Positions 54,090-62,846 of a stretch of DNA of 64,000 nt are shown here, in pieces. The DNA is from Streptomyces sp. NBC_01463 (GTDB lineage Bacteria; Actinomycetota; Actinomycetes; Streptomycetales; Streptomycetaceae). The notes under the pieces were generated by a model. It was not told the origin of the DNA. It saw only the letters and a list, made by a program, of their open reading frames with translations, and ran no database searches. The stretch covers positions 8,928,001 to 8,992,000 of the forward strand of contig CP109468.1 of assembly GCA_036227345.1 (NCBI GenBank). Reading direction: 5' to 3'. Position 1 is the first letter of the stretch; every line of letters starts with the position of its first letter. Both the position numbers and the translations under genes were made by a program.

Positions 54090-54383
54090 TCAGCCGGTGA
54101 TTTTGTGGGTGGTGATGTGGATGTACTGGACGTCGAGTTCGTCGGCGATGGTGGTGAGGGTGTCGGCGAGGGCCCGGACGGTGACGGGCTCCAGACTGAC
54201 GGCGGCGCCTTCTTCTGCGACACGTACGGGGATGCCGTCGCGTGTGCCGGCTGCCCAGCTATGGGCGATGGAGCGCAGGAGCGCGGTGACGTGGTCGGCG
54301 GGTACGGTCAGTCGCCCGTCGGTCTCAATACTGACCTCAGGAGCCGCGAGCTGCGCCTCGTGTTCTTCCTCTCCGGGATTCAT
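54090..54383 (-). CDS. Hypothetical 97-aa protein following the deaminase
   Basis: From ATG 54381-54383: MNPGEEEHEAQLAAPEVSIE, then VTALLRSIAHSWAAGTRDGI and a C-terminal VRALADTLTTIADELDVQYI. Acidic, helical, with good coding character. It starts 9 bases after the deaminase stop on the same strand, so it is the last clear gene of that operon. No family recognised. Confidence 0.55.
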   Translation of the reverse strand: MNPGEEEHEAQLAAPEVSIETDGRLTVPADHVTALLRSIAHSWAAGTRDGIPVRVAEEGAAVSLEPVTVRALADTLTTIADELDVQYIHITTHKITG

Positions 54384-54391
54384 GCCGCCTA

Positions 54392-55017
54392 TTACATGCT
54401 CAGCTTCCGCAGCGGGTCCAGCTGGGCCCGGGTGAGGTTGTCGCGTCTGGATTTGGTGTTCGATGCCCACGCGTCGGGCACATCGGGTTCGCCGGTGGCT
54501 CCGGCTGCGGGTGGCTGCAGCAGATGCTGGTTCGGTGCCTTGGCTGCGGCGGTGTATTCGGGCAGTTCGGTGACGGTGACGCCGGCGTTGTGGAGGAGTT
54601 GGGTGCCCTGTGCTCCGGGGACAAAGGTGTTGGGTTCGCGCCATGCGGTGACGGCCCGCCGGATCCCGGCTTCCTGGATGAGCTGGGCGGACGGGCGGGT
54701 TGTGAGGCGCGTTTCGCGCAGGGTTCCGGCGAGTTGTGGGGTGTCGCCCCGTTCTGGCGCCGCTCATCGTGGCCGAGTCTGGTGAGGGCGTCTTCTTCGG
54801 TGTGGTCGTGGGGGTCGTTCTTACGGGAGTAGCCGCGGGCCGGCTCGGTTCCGTTTTCGGTGACGATGGTCGCGCAGATGCTGAACGCGGTGTCGGAGGG
54901 TGGGCATTGGGTGGCGAGTTCACAGGCGACGGCGAGCCGGGCCGGGTCGGTGGTGGCCTCGGGGCCTGAGCCGGGGCCGAGCCTGTCACAGCCGGTGGGG
55001 CAGGGGTGATCGGTCAT
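54392..55017 (-). pseudogene. Cytidine/dCMP-type deaminase, frameshifted
   Basis: Start ATG 55015-55017. The N-terminal frame shows LATQCPPSDTAFSICATIV and RKNDPHDHTEEDALTRLG, where HTE is the zinc-ligand histidine and catalytic glutamate of the deaminase fold, then SPEPCAKRASQPA, the PC half of the PCxxC zinc motif. From about 54692 the other frame continues AQLIQEAGIRRAVTAWREPN and GTQLLHNAGVTVTELPEYTA, completing the fold, to the stop at 54392. The 626-base span lacks one base. It belongs to RibD/ComEB-like deaminases acting on cytosine or pyrimidine nucleotides. A sequencing error would restore it. Confidence 0.7.
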
Positions 55018-55495
55018 CGGGGCTCCGTGGTGATGTCTTTGGGTGCGTACCGCGGGAGTGCCGCGGGAGTGCCACGTTGCCGGCCTGCCGGGTTTCCAGG
55101 AGCGGGAGCCGGAGCCGGTGCAGGGCCTGCCCGTGTAGTGGGCCGGGCCGAGTATCCGTATGGCGTCGCTCTGTCCGGTCAGGAGTGGGGTGATGAGACG
55201 GTGGAGTCTGTCGGCGAGATCCTGTTCGAGGAGCTGGGTGTGGATGGTGTAGCCGTCTTCGGCCATCGGCCGCCGTACCCCGTGCAGGTCGCCAGGACAT
55301 CGAGTGCGACCGGCCATGTTGCATCGTGCGGAACACATCGTGCGGGACACCCTGAATGGTGGCGAGGGGCCCGAGTGTTTTGCCTGCCTTCGTGGCGGCT
55401 TTACTGCCGATGGCCAGGACAGGTTTCTCGCCCTCGTTGTGCCAGAACTTCCGGGCCGGGTCGTAGTCCTCGGTCCCCGTGATGGTGATCTTCAC
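55014..55495 (-). pseudogene. Decayed gene between the deaminase and the 155-aa gene
   Basis: From ATG 55495 (MKITITGTEDYDPARKFWHN, then AIGSKAATKAGKTLGPLATI, GVPHDVFRTM) the frame looks real to about residue 58. Another frame continues MAGRTRCPGDLHGVRRPMAE, DGYTIHTQLLEQDLADRLHR, LTGQSDAIRILGPAHYTG, and the third frame ends RGTPAALPRYAPKDITTEPR with a TGA inside the ATGA of the deaminase start. A gene decayed by two indels would explain all of this. No family recognised. Confidence 0.4.
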
Positions 55496-55959
55496 GGGTA
55501 CGCCGGAAGACCTGCCGCTGCCCGTTCGGCACGCCCTTGTTCCGATTTCTCGAGGAGACGGGGGTTGTTGGCGCGCAGGGTGCCGGCGTCGATGTGGATT
55601 GCGTCGGCCAAGGCACGTGCGGAGTCGACGTGGTCGAGGTCCTGCGGGTTGGGCAGCAGGTCCTGTCCGGGGTGGGTGTCGAGACAGCTGTCGGGGGAGG
55701 CGGCGGTGGAGAGCGGGACATGCGGGCGGGGCGTGGTGCGTCTGCAGGGCATGGGTGGGAAGGGCAGCGTTTCAGGCGGGGTGGGCAACGGTCCGGTCGG
55801 GAGCTTCCCGGAACGGTGCGGCGCCTTGTTCACGGGCGGCGGGGCAAGGGTGTGGTCGAGCCGGCCGATGATGTGGGTGGTGCCGGGGTTCGCCGGCAAT
55901 CGGGCCGGTCTGCAGACCGGCCCGGGCCGCGAGTTGTAGGTACTCAGAATCGGCGTCAT
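55492..55959 (-). CDS. Hypothetical 155-aa protein, first gene of the deaminase operon
   Basis: From ATG 55957-55959 (MTPILSTYNSRPGPVCRPAR) with a proline-rich middle and a C-terminal DLDHVDSARALADAIHIDAG and RANNPRLLEKSEQGRAERA. Its stop overlaps the ATG of the next gene (ATGA), so the genes from 55959 down to 54090 form one coupled operon. No family recognised; the proline-rich centre is unlike a globular fold. Confidence 0.4.
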   Translation of the reverse strand: MTPILSTYNSRPGPVCRPARLPANPGTTHIIGRLDHTLAPPPVNKAPHRSGKLPTGPLPTPPETLPFPPMPCRRTTPRPHVPLSTAASPDSCLDTHPGQDLLPNPQDLDHVDSARALADAIHIDAGTLRANNPRLLEKSEQGRAERAAAGLPAYP

Positions 55960-55986
55960 GTTCTTGCAAGCGATGACTTCTGAGTA
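55941..55986. promoter_or_regulatory. Stem-loop at the start of the deaminase operon
   Basis: TACTCAGAA (55941-55949) pairs with TTCTGAGTA (55978-55986), and GTCAT (55955-55959) with ATGAC (55973-55977), giving a two-part stem with a 5-base bulge that overlaps the start codon of the 155-aa gene. It could be an mRNA leader structure affecting translation, or an operator. Confidence 0.45.
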
Positions 55987-56023
55987 GCACTTATGACGCG
56001 GCGTTGAGACTCCCAGCCCGGAA

Positions 56024-56060
56024 TGATCACCCTTTCGAGTGATCGAAAGCGCGTGTGATC
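56024..56060. promoter_or_regulatory. Three TGATC boxes at 16-bp pitch upstream of tnsA
   Basis: TGATC starts at 56024, 56040 and 56056, exactly 16 bases apart; the last two extend to GTGATCG. The array lies 69-105 bases before the proposed tnsA start, where the right end of a Tn7-like element with TnsB-binding repeats would be expected. It could equally be a promoter operator. The terminal TGT/ACA bases of the element were not located. Confidence 0.5.
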
Positions 56061-56128
56061 GTTCGTACCTCAGTGCCCGTGCAACTGTCCTGCGATCAAG
56101 GTCAGTTACACGAGTGCTGGGGTGGACG

Positions 56129-56908
56129 GTGGATGTAGAGGTGTGTGTTCGGCTTGCCGAGGAGGAGGCGTCTGAGGGCCTTGCCTGGGAGTCAGTGCCG
56201 TTGGAGATGCTGTACGCGGCCGAGCCGTGGCGGACGTTTCGCTGGTACATGGGGCAGAAGCACTAATCGGGTTCGTACTGGTCGAGCACGCAGTCGGATC
56301 ACGTGATCTACGAGTCGCGGCTGGAGCTGGCACGGCTGCTTTACGCGGACTTCGACCGGGATGTGACGGCGATCGTGGCCCAGCCCTTCTTGCTGCGGGC
56401 CGAAGTGGACGGAGTGCTGCGCCGGCACATCCCGGACTACCTGATGGCCACCACGGCAGGCCCACTGATCGTCGACGTCAAGCCACGGCACCGGGCGGCC
56501 AAGCCGGAGCACGCGTTCACCTTCGCCTGGACCCGCGAGGCGGTCGAGTCCCGCGGATGGCACTACGAGGTGTGGAGCGAACCGCCGGAAGCCGAGCTGG
56601 CTAACGTCCGGTTCCTCGCGGGCTACCGCCGCGACTGGCTGTTCGAGCCGGACCTGACCGAGGAGATATACGACCAGGCGGTGGAGGAGGAGTCACCGCC
56701 TGAGCGGCTGTTCGACCCGGTCATCCTCGATGAAGTACGCGACCGGGTTGTGGACGGGGGCACGCTGGGAGAAACCTTCGCCTGCCTGCCCGGTCGTCCG
56801 GCTCCGCTGGTGCGGGCCGGGGTCCTGCACCTGCTCTGGAAGCAGCAGTGGTCGGTCGACCTGAGCGTTCCCCTGAGCGCCCGCAGCGTGCTGAGGACGG
56901 CGCCGTGA
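56129..56908 (+). pseudogene. tnsA: TnsA-like endonuclease with an in-frame stop
   Basis: From GTG 56129 the frame reads DVEVCVRLAEEEASEGLAWE and PWRTFRWYMGQKH, then a TAA at 56264-56266 where relatives have tyrosine, then SGSYWSSTQSDHVIYESRLE in the same frame to the TGA at 56906-56908. The restriction-endonuclease-type active site lies after the stop: E in YESRLELARLL, D in HIPDYLMATTAGP, K in LIVDVKPRHRAAK. TnsA cuts the 5' ends of the transposon with TnsB cutting the 3' ends. The stop removes the catalytic part unless read through, suppressed or bypassed by re-initiation at GTG 56303. Full length 259 aa. Confidence 0.85.
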
Positions 56909-59034
56909 GCCGGGCTGCGGTGCGGGTGGGAGTGGGGAGCCGCTTCTCCTACGACGGCGAGGTCGTCGAGGTGGTGGAATTCGCCGGCACGCAGGCGGGC
57001 GGCGAGGTGGTCCTCAAGGACGGCCGGGGCCGGCTGCTGCGGCTGGCCGTCAAAGAACTGCTGCTGTCCGACCGCGCTCGCATCATCCCGGACGGGCCGG
57101 GGCCGGCCTCCGACGATCCGCATGAGACAGCGGCGGTGTTGCTGGGCCAGCTCGACGCCGGCGAGCGGGAGCGGGTGCTGGAGCGGGCCGCGCATGTCCG
57201 GGAGGTGCTGACCGGTTTCCGCAGTGGCAGCGAGGAACTGCCGGCCGCGGGGGAGCCTCGTGCTGCCTACGCGGCGGGTGAGCCGATGGAGAGTCGGTAC
57301 GCGGCGAAGGCGGCCGAGCTCGAGGTAGCGACTCGCACGGTCAAGCGGTGGGTCGCGGCCTTCCGTCAGGATGGTGAAGCGGGACTGGTGCCGGCCCGCA
57401 GCGGGCCGCGTTCGGGGCACCGGAACGCGGAGGTGTGGTCGGAGGCGGCGCTGGAGGTGATGGTCGAGCACACGGGCCAGTCCAAGCCGTCGCGCAAGAT
57501 GGTCATCGAGCGGACCCGGGCCCGGCTGCTGGCCAGGGGCTTTGCGGAGGAGGACCTGCCCAGCCGGGCGACCACCTACCGCCTCCTGGAGGACCTGGAG
57601 CGGCGTCATCCGACGTTCCGGCTGAGCACGAAGCGGAACCGGGACATCGCCGGCCGGCCCGGCGGCGTCTACGGGAAGCTGCGGCCGACCCGGCCGGGCG
57701 AGTACCTGCTGATGGACACCAACCGGCTGGACGTCTTCGCCCTGGACCCGGTGACTCTGCAGTGGCTGCAGGCGGAGCTGACCGTTGCGATGGATTGGTA
57801 CACCCGCTGCGTCTTGGGGATCAGGGTCACGCCGGTGTCGACGAAGGCCGTCGACGCCAGCGTCGCCCTCTACCAGGCGTTCCGCCCCCGGCCCGCGGGG
57901 GCCGACTGGCCGGCGCACGCGGTCTGGCCCGAACACGGCATCCCTCGGTCGGTGCTGATCGACGTCACCGCGCTTGAGGGGCCGATGCGTGGGGCGGCGT
58001 CGCCCGCGCTGGTGCCGGAGACGGTTCTGGTCGATCACGGCAAGGTGTTCGTTTCGGAGCATCTGACCAGCGTCTGCCGCCGGTTGGGGATCTCGGTGCA
58101 GCCTGCCCGGTTGCGGACTGGCCGGGACAAGGGCCCGCTGGAGAGATTTTTTCTGACCCTGCGCGAGGACCTGCTGCAGGCCCTGCCCGGCTACAAGGGG
58201 CCCGATCTGCACTCCCGGGGCGAGCGGCCGGAAGGGGAGGCGTTCTTCTTCCTCCACGAGCTTGAGGCGATCATCCGTGAGTGGGTGGCCTGCGTCTATC
58301 ACCACCGGCCGCACACCAGTCTGGTCGATCCCGGGGTGCCGGGGCTGCGGATGTCGCCGGCTGCGATGTTCGAGCACGGGCTGAACCGGGCCGGCTACAT
58401 CAAGGTCCCGCGCGATCCGGATCTGGCGTTTGAGTTCCTGCGGGTGGAACGGCGCAGGATCCAGCACTATGGCGTCGACCTGGACGCACGCCGCTACAAC
58501 GGCGCCGCCCTGGACTCCTACCGCGGTCTGCTCAGCGGCGAGCGGGATGGCAAGTGGCCCGTCGCGGTGAACCCGGACGACATCAACGCGGTCTACTTCC
58601 GCGATCCCTCGAACCGCAGGTGGCATGCGCTGGCCTGGGAGCACGCACCGGGCCGGGACATGCCGGTGAGCGAGGAGGCATTGCAGTTCGCCCGCCGCCT
58701 GGCCGCGTCCCGCGACCGGTTCCCGGACGACAAGGCTGCGGTCCGTGACCTGTTCGAACGCTGGAACCTCGGTCTGGGCGTCACGCTGGTCGAGCGCCGG
58801 ATGGCGCTGCGGCTCGCCCGGGAACAGAAGGCCCTGGATCTGCCCGAGCCCGAGGAGAGCGTCGCGACGCTGCCGAGCGTGAGACGCCTCATGGACTTGC
58901 CGGACGAGGCAGAACCGCAACTCGCCTCCGGGGCCGCACCGGAGACAGGCGACGACGACGCGGCTGACGAGGCCGAATTCGTGGAGCTCGAAGACGACAG
59001 CGACTTCTACTCGGGCGCTCTGGAGGACGCGTGA
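56905..59034 (+). CDS. tnsB: TnsB-like transposase (DDE, Mu-type C-terminal domain)
   Basis: A 709-residue transposase from GTG 56905, overlapping the tnsA stop (GTGA). An N-terminal region with a helix-turn-helix (AAELEVATRTVKRWVAAFRQ) and an HTH-like RMVIERTRARLLARG-type segment precedes the RNase H-like integrase core: D271 in YLLMDTNRLDVFAL, D377 in TVLVDHGKVFVSEH and E413 in GPLERFFLTLREDLLQ. The C-terminal third (YGVDLDARRYNGAALDSYRG, YFRDPSNRRWHALAW) is the beta-barrel Mu-C-like domain. It joins transposon 3' ends to target DNA. All three catalytic residues are present. Confidence 0.93.
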   Translation: MSRAAVRVGVGSRFSYDGEVVEVVEFAGTQAGGEVVLKDGRGRLLRLAVKELLLSDRARIIPDGPGPASDDPHETAAVLLGQLDAGERERVLERAAHVREVLTGFRSGSEELPAAGEPRAAYAAGEPMESRYAAKAAELEVATRTVKRWVAAFRQDGEAGLVPARSGPRSGHRNAEVWSEAALEVMVEHTGQSKPSRKMVIERTRARLLARGFAEEDLPSRATTYRLLEDLERRHPTFRLSTKRNRDIAGRPGGVYGKLRPTRPGEYLLMDTNRLDVFALDPVTLQWLQAELTVAMDWYTRCVLGIRVTPVSTKAVDASVALYQAFRPRPAGADWPAHAVWPEHGIPRSVLIDVTALEGPMRGAASPALVPETVLVDHGKVFVSEHLTSVCRRLGISVQPARLRTGRDKGPLERFFLTLREDLLQALPGYKGPDLHSRGERPEGEAFFFLHELEAIIREWVACVYHHRPHTSLVDPGVPGLRMSPAAMFEHGLNRAGYIKVPRDPDLAFEFLRVERRRIQHYGVDLDARRYNGAALDSYRGLLSGERDGKWPVAVNPDDINAVYFRDPSNRRWHALAWEHAPGRDMPVSEEALQFARRLAASRDRFPDDKAAVRDLFERWNLGLGVTLVERRMALRLAREQKALDLPEPEESVATLPSVRRLMDLPDEAEPQLASGAAPETGDDDAADEAEFVELEDDSDFYSGALEDA

Positions 59035-60161
59035 ACAGCGAGGGCACCTGGACGCCGGGGGACTCCCACCGCCTGGACGCGCTGACGCTCTCGCGCAAGG
59101 AGGGCTGGGCGGCGTTCGCGGGAGCCGCACCGCGGACACAGCCGGAACTACTGCCCTGCGGCGAGTACATGGCGCTGGGCGAGCGCGCGAAGGCGCAGTA
59201 TGACCAGGCCCGGCGGGTCTGGCACGCGAACCTCGGGCCGCTGCGGACCCCGCAGCTGGCCGAGCTGCACGAGGACTTGTGGGACATCCTCGACAGCAAC
59301 CAGCAGGACGGCGCCCAGGCCAAGGGCGCCGTGGCGGTGGACGCCGTCCCCGGACTGGGCAAGACGACCGCGGTGCTGGCCTTCGCCCGGGACTTCCACC
59401 GCCGGGAGATCGCCGAGGGCGGCGCGTTCACCGCCGGCGGGCACGAACGGCTCCCCGTCTGCCGGGTGGGCCTGACCGGGAACACCGGGATGAAGGACTT
59501 CAACCGGGCGATGCTGGAGTTCTTCGGTCACCCCGGCCGCACTACCGGCACCACCGCGCAGTTCGCCCAGCGAGCCCTGGACTGCGTGCTCTCCTGCGAT
59601 GTGAAGCTGCTGATCGTCGATGATCTGCACTTCCTGCGCTGGAGGGCGGCCGGCGGCGTCGAAGTGAGCAACCACTTCAAGTACGTCGCGAACGAGTTCC
59701 CGGTCACGTTGCTGTTCGTGGGGGTCGGCCTGGCCAAGCGCGGCCTGTTCTCCGAGGGCGAGTCCTACGACAACGCGGTCCTGGCCCAGACGGGCCGGCG
59801 CACGACCCGTCTGGACATGGGGTCCTTCGAACTGACCACCGACCAGGGCCGCGACCAGTGGCGCCGGCTGCTGCTGGCGCTGGAGAAGCGCCTGGTCCTG
59901 CGCGACACCTACCGGGGCATGCTCGCCAACTACCTGTTCGACTACCTGTTCATCCGCTCCAGCGGCCACATCGGCTCGCTGATGACCCTCATCAACCGCG
60001 GCTGTCAGCGAGCCATCCGCACCGGCGCCGAGCGTCTGGACGAGGAACTTCTCAGCCGCGTCAAGATCGACCAGGCGGCGCACCTGGCCCAGGACGACGT
60101 ACGCAATCTCCTGAAGGGACAGCGCTCCCGACGGACCCGCCAGAAGGCGGCCCGCCGGTGA
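59031..60161 (+). CDS. tnsC: TnsC-like AAA+ ATPase
   Basis: A 376-residue AAA+ protein from GTG 59031 overlapping the tnsB stop. Walker A is AVPGLGKTTAV at about 106-116; Walker B is VKLLIVDDLHFL at about 191-202. A sensor-like segment VTLLFVGVGLAKRGLF and the C-terminal GSLMTLINRGCQRAI fit TnsC/TniB regulators that assemble on target DNA and license TnsB. Length is shorter than Tn7 TnsC (about 555 aa) and nearer to TniB-type proteins. No transmembrane segment. Confidence 0.92.
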   Translation: MNSEGTWTPGDSHRLDALTLSRKEGWAAFAGAAPRTQPELLPCGEYMALGERAKAQYDQARRVWHANLGPLRTPQLAELHEDLWDILDSNQQDGAQAKGAVAVDAVPGLGKTTAVLAFARDFHRREIAEGGAFTAGGHERLPVCRVGLTGNTGMKDFNRAMLEFFGHPGRTTGTTAQFAQRALDCVLSCDVKLLIVDDLHFLRWRAAGGVEVSNHFKYVANEFPVTLLFVGVGLAKRGLFSEGESYDNAVLAQTGRRTTRLDMGSFELTTDQGRDQWRRLLLALEKRLVLRDTYRGMLANYLFDYLFIRSSGHIGSLMTLINRGCQRAIRTGAERLDEELLSRVKIDQAAHLAQDDVRNLLKGQRSRRTRQKAARR

Positions 60162-62504
60162 CGCACGCGCGGACCCTGCCGATCCGCCTCGCCCCGCAGC
60201 CAGGCGAGGCACTCGACTCCTGGTGGGAGGCGATCGCCCACAGACTGGGCACCACCACCGGCGACGTCCTGACCTCGATGGGACTGCTGCCCTGCGGATC
60301 CTCCCGGCCGGTGGACTCGGGCATCCTGAGACGCCTGGTCACCCTCCTCGACGCGGACCAGGCAGCAGCCATCTCATGGTCGGCCGGCCCCACCCCGGCA
60401 CAGGCACACGCCATGACCCTGGCCCGCTACGACCAACGAGCCCTCGTCGTCGACGCACAGCGGCGACGCGTCGAGGCGAGGCATGTCTGGGGGAGGGCCC
60501 GCGGGTCTCGCTACTGCCCGGCCTGCCTGGCCGCGACCGGCGGCAGATGGCGGCTGAACTGGAGACTCGGCTGGTCCTTCGCCTGCCTCGATCACCGCCT
60601 GCCCCTGCTGCAGCCGCATGCCCCGGCACTTCCCGACGACCACCCGGCACCCGCTCCCTCCGGGCCGCTGCCACAGCCCCTCGGAGAACGATGCGCCGCC
60701 GGCGCGCTGCGGCCAGCCGTTCGACGAGGTTCCCGCACTCACGCTCGCCGCGACCGGACCTGTGATCGCCGCCCAGAAGCTCATCGAGGAGGCCATCGCC
60801 TGCAATCGGGCCGGCTTCGGCGTCTACCAGGATCGTCCCCAGCCCAGCCTTGCGCTGTTCGGAGACCTCCGGGCACTGACCTGCATCCTCCTTCGCCGCG
60901 TCCCCGATCCTGACCGGCTGGCGGGCTTCGCCCCGCCCGAGATCCTGGCGCTGCACCGGCAGCCCCTGCCCAAGAAGCGGCGGTCCTTCGACCCCGTCGA
61001 GGAAACCCGTCCGGGACGACTTGCCCCGCAACGGGCCGCAACTGCCGCCCTCGCAGTCAGCACGGCCCTGCACATCCTCGAGCACGGTGACATCCACGCG
61101 GCCGGAGCCGCTCTTCGACACCTGATCAGCGACGTCGACGGCACCATCCCGCTCAAGGTCGCACACCGATGGGCCCACACCAGCCCGGTTTTCGACGCGA
61201 TCCATCTCGCGGCCCTCGCACCCCGCCTCAAGGGCACTGACCAGTTGCGTTACCGCACCGCGGACCGACGGCCGAGCAGGCCCGGACGCTCGGCGGCAAC
61301 GCGGGCCACCGAGCGGGCCCGCAAGATTCCGACGCAGCTCTGGCCGGCCTGGTCCGCCCGGCTGAGTCCCCAGAACGGGGCCCTCTCGCGCACCATCCGC
61401 CCTGCCCTATCGTGCTACCTCCTGCTGATCGGGGGCACTGGGGACTTCCCCGCAGCGGCTCGTCTCCTTCATGCACCGGTGGAAGACAGGCTGGGATCTC
61501 ACATGACGTTCCGGCTCACGAAGCGCGGCCACTTCAGGGACATCAGCCTCGGCCTGTCCGTGCTGGCGGACTACCTCGACCAGGAAGGATCGCCGATCGA
61601 CTACAACCGTCGCCGCACGGTCGACTACCGAAACCTGCTGCCGCTGGACACCTGGACGCAGCTCTGCCGGGACATCGGATTCGAGGCTGGCGGAGTACGG
61701 CGCCACCAGTTCGCCCGAGCGCTGCTGTTCGAACGGCTCAGCGGGCTCCCCTGCACCCTCGCCCCGGCCGCCTACGCGCCCAGCACCACGGAACTGCGGA
61801 CCATGCTGCGGACCTTCGAAACAGATCTCACCCCGACGCTGATAAGCCAACTCGAAGGACACGCAGCCGACTTCCTCATCCAGCAGGGAATCCGCGACGA
61901 ACCTCTCTCCTGGCAACCTCCGACTGACATCATCCGCGATCTTGAGCTGCCCGGGTGCGATCTGCGGGGCATCGACCCCGGCATGCTCCACCGCCTCATC
62001 AGGGACGAATGCCTGACAACAGCACAGGCCGCCCGTCGCCTGGGCGTCAGCCATGATGCTGTCCGATTCGTCCTGCAGGAGCAGCCGGCACCACCCGCAG
62101 AGGCGAAGAGCGCGAAGTGGGAGAGAGGAGCGACTGTTCGACGGGCTCGTGAAGCTCTCCCCAGAGACAAATTCGCACGCTTCTACCTCGACGAATACCG
62201 CTCGCTCAAGTGGATCGCGGAGCACGTCGGCGTGAACGCCGAGGCGATCAAGGTCCTGGTCCGCGAATACGGCATGAAGCGCGACGGTGAAGCGACCCGC
62301 TGGCGCCAGATCGATCTCGACTGGCTCCGAGACCAACGCGCCGCTGGCCGCACCTGCCGCGCGCTCGCAGAGGAGACCGGCTTCTCGCTCGGAATGATCA
62401 GCTACCTGGGCCGCCGGCATGATCTGCCTGGTCGCCACCCCGGGGAAATCCGATCTCCCCCGAGAAGCACACCGGCAATACGCCGTTATAGCAGGGCTGC
62501 ATGA
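60158..62504 (+). pseudogene. tniQ: TniQ/TnsD-like target selector, long form, frameshifted
   Basis: Begins GTG 60158 overlapping the tnsC stop. The N-terminal frame has the TniQ start (LPIRLAPQPGEALDSWWEAI), then YCPACLAATGGRW and SFACLDHRLPLL, the first zinc-binding Cys/His pairs. Near 60600-60615 the frame shifts; the other frame continues with CPCC, ENDAPPARCGQPFDEV, and runs to 62504. The span has one base too many; repaired, it is about 781 aa. The C-terminal part shows several helix-turn-helix-like units (TTAQAARRLGVSHDAVRFVL, SLKWIAEHVGVNAEAIKVLV, ALAEETGFSLGMISYLG), as expected for TnsD-type recognition of a specific attachment site. Confidence 0.85.
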
Positions 62505-62559
62505 CCTATCCCGGGCCAGTTCGGCGCCTACTACCGCTGTTACTCACCCGAATCGATGC

Positions 62560-62840
62560 CGCTGACCGACTTGGTGGAGGTTGCTGGATCGAGATGGCAG
62601 GTGGGGGAGACTGCAGAGTGGGAAAAGACTGGCCGACCTCGATGAGCACCAGGTCCGCCGCTACCCCTCCTGGATCCGCTGGGGCACTCTCGCGAGGCTC
62701 GCCCACGCTTTTCTAGCTGTGGTTCGCGCCGGCGAACACGCTCACTTCCCCCGTCCGCACCGGTCGGGCTCATCCCGCGTCTTGCGACGAGATCCAGCGC
62801 CTGTTCATCACCCTCATCGATCCAGCCCAGATTTGCGTGC
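62560..62840 (+). mobile_element. IS701-family transposase C-terminal remnant
   Basis: Three frames in succession give SRWQVGETAEWEKTGRP, LDEHQVRRYPSWIRWGTLA with LAHAFLAVVRAGEHA, and SCDEIQRLFITLIDPAQI, the C-terminus of IS701 transposases. With at least two shifts it is non-functional. It lies 55 bases after the tniQ stop and may mark a rearrangement at the far side of the transposition module. Confidence 0.75.
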
Positions 62841-62846
62841 GGAAGG

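Larger units (their letters stand above)
56024..62504 (+). mobile_element. Tn7-like transposition module (tnsA-tnsB-tnsC-tniQ), one end visible
   Basis: Four genes in the order tnsA-tnsB-tnsC-tniQ/tnsD, all joined by GTGA overlaps, occupy 56129-62504. The 16-bp iterons upstream of tnsA may be the element's end, because in Tn7 tnsA sits next to the right end and transcribes inward. The other end and most cargo would then be downstream of 62504, partly beyond the window. No guide-RNA/Cas genes are visible, so target choice would rest on the long TniQ. The exact left boundary given is the first iteron and is approximate. Confidence 0.75.

Noticed and set aside
56623..59139. Very long minus-strand frame opposite tnsB
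   Set aside because: Antisense to a transposase with all catalytic residues; composition is GC-driven and no domain is visible.
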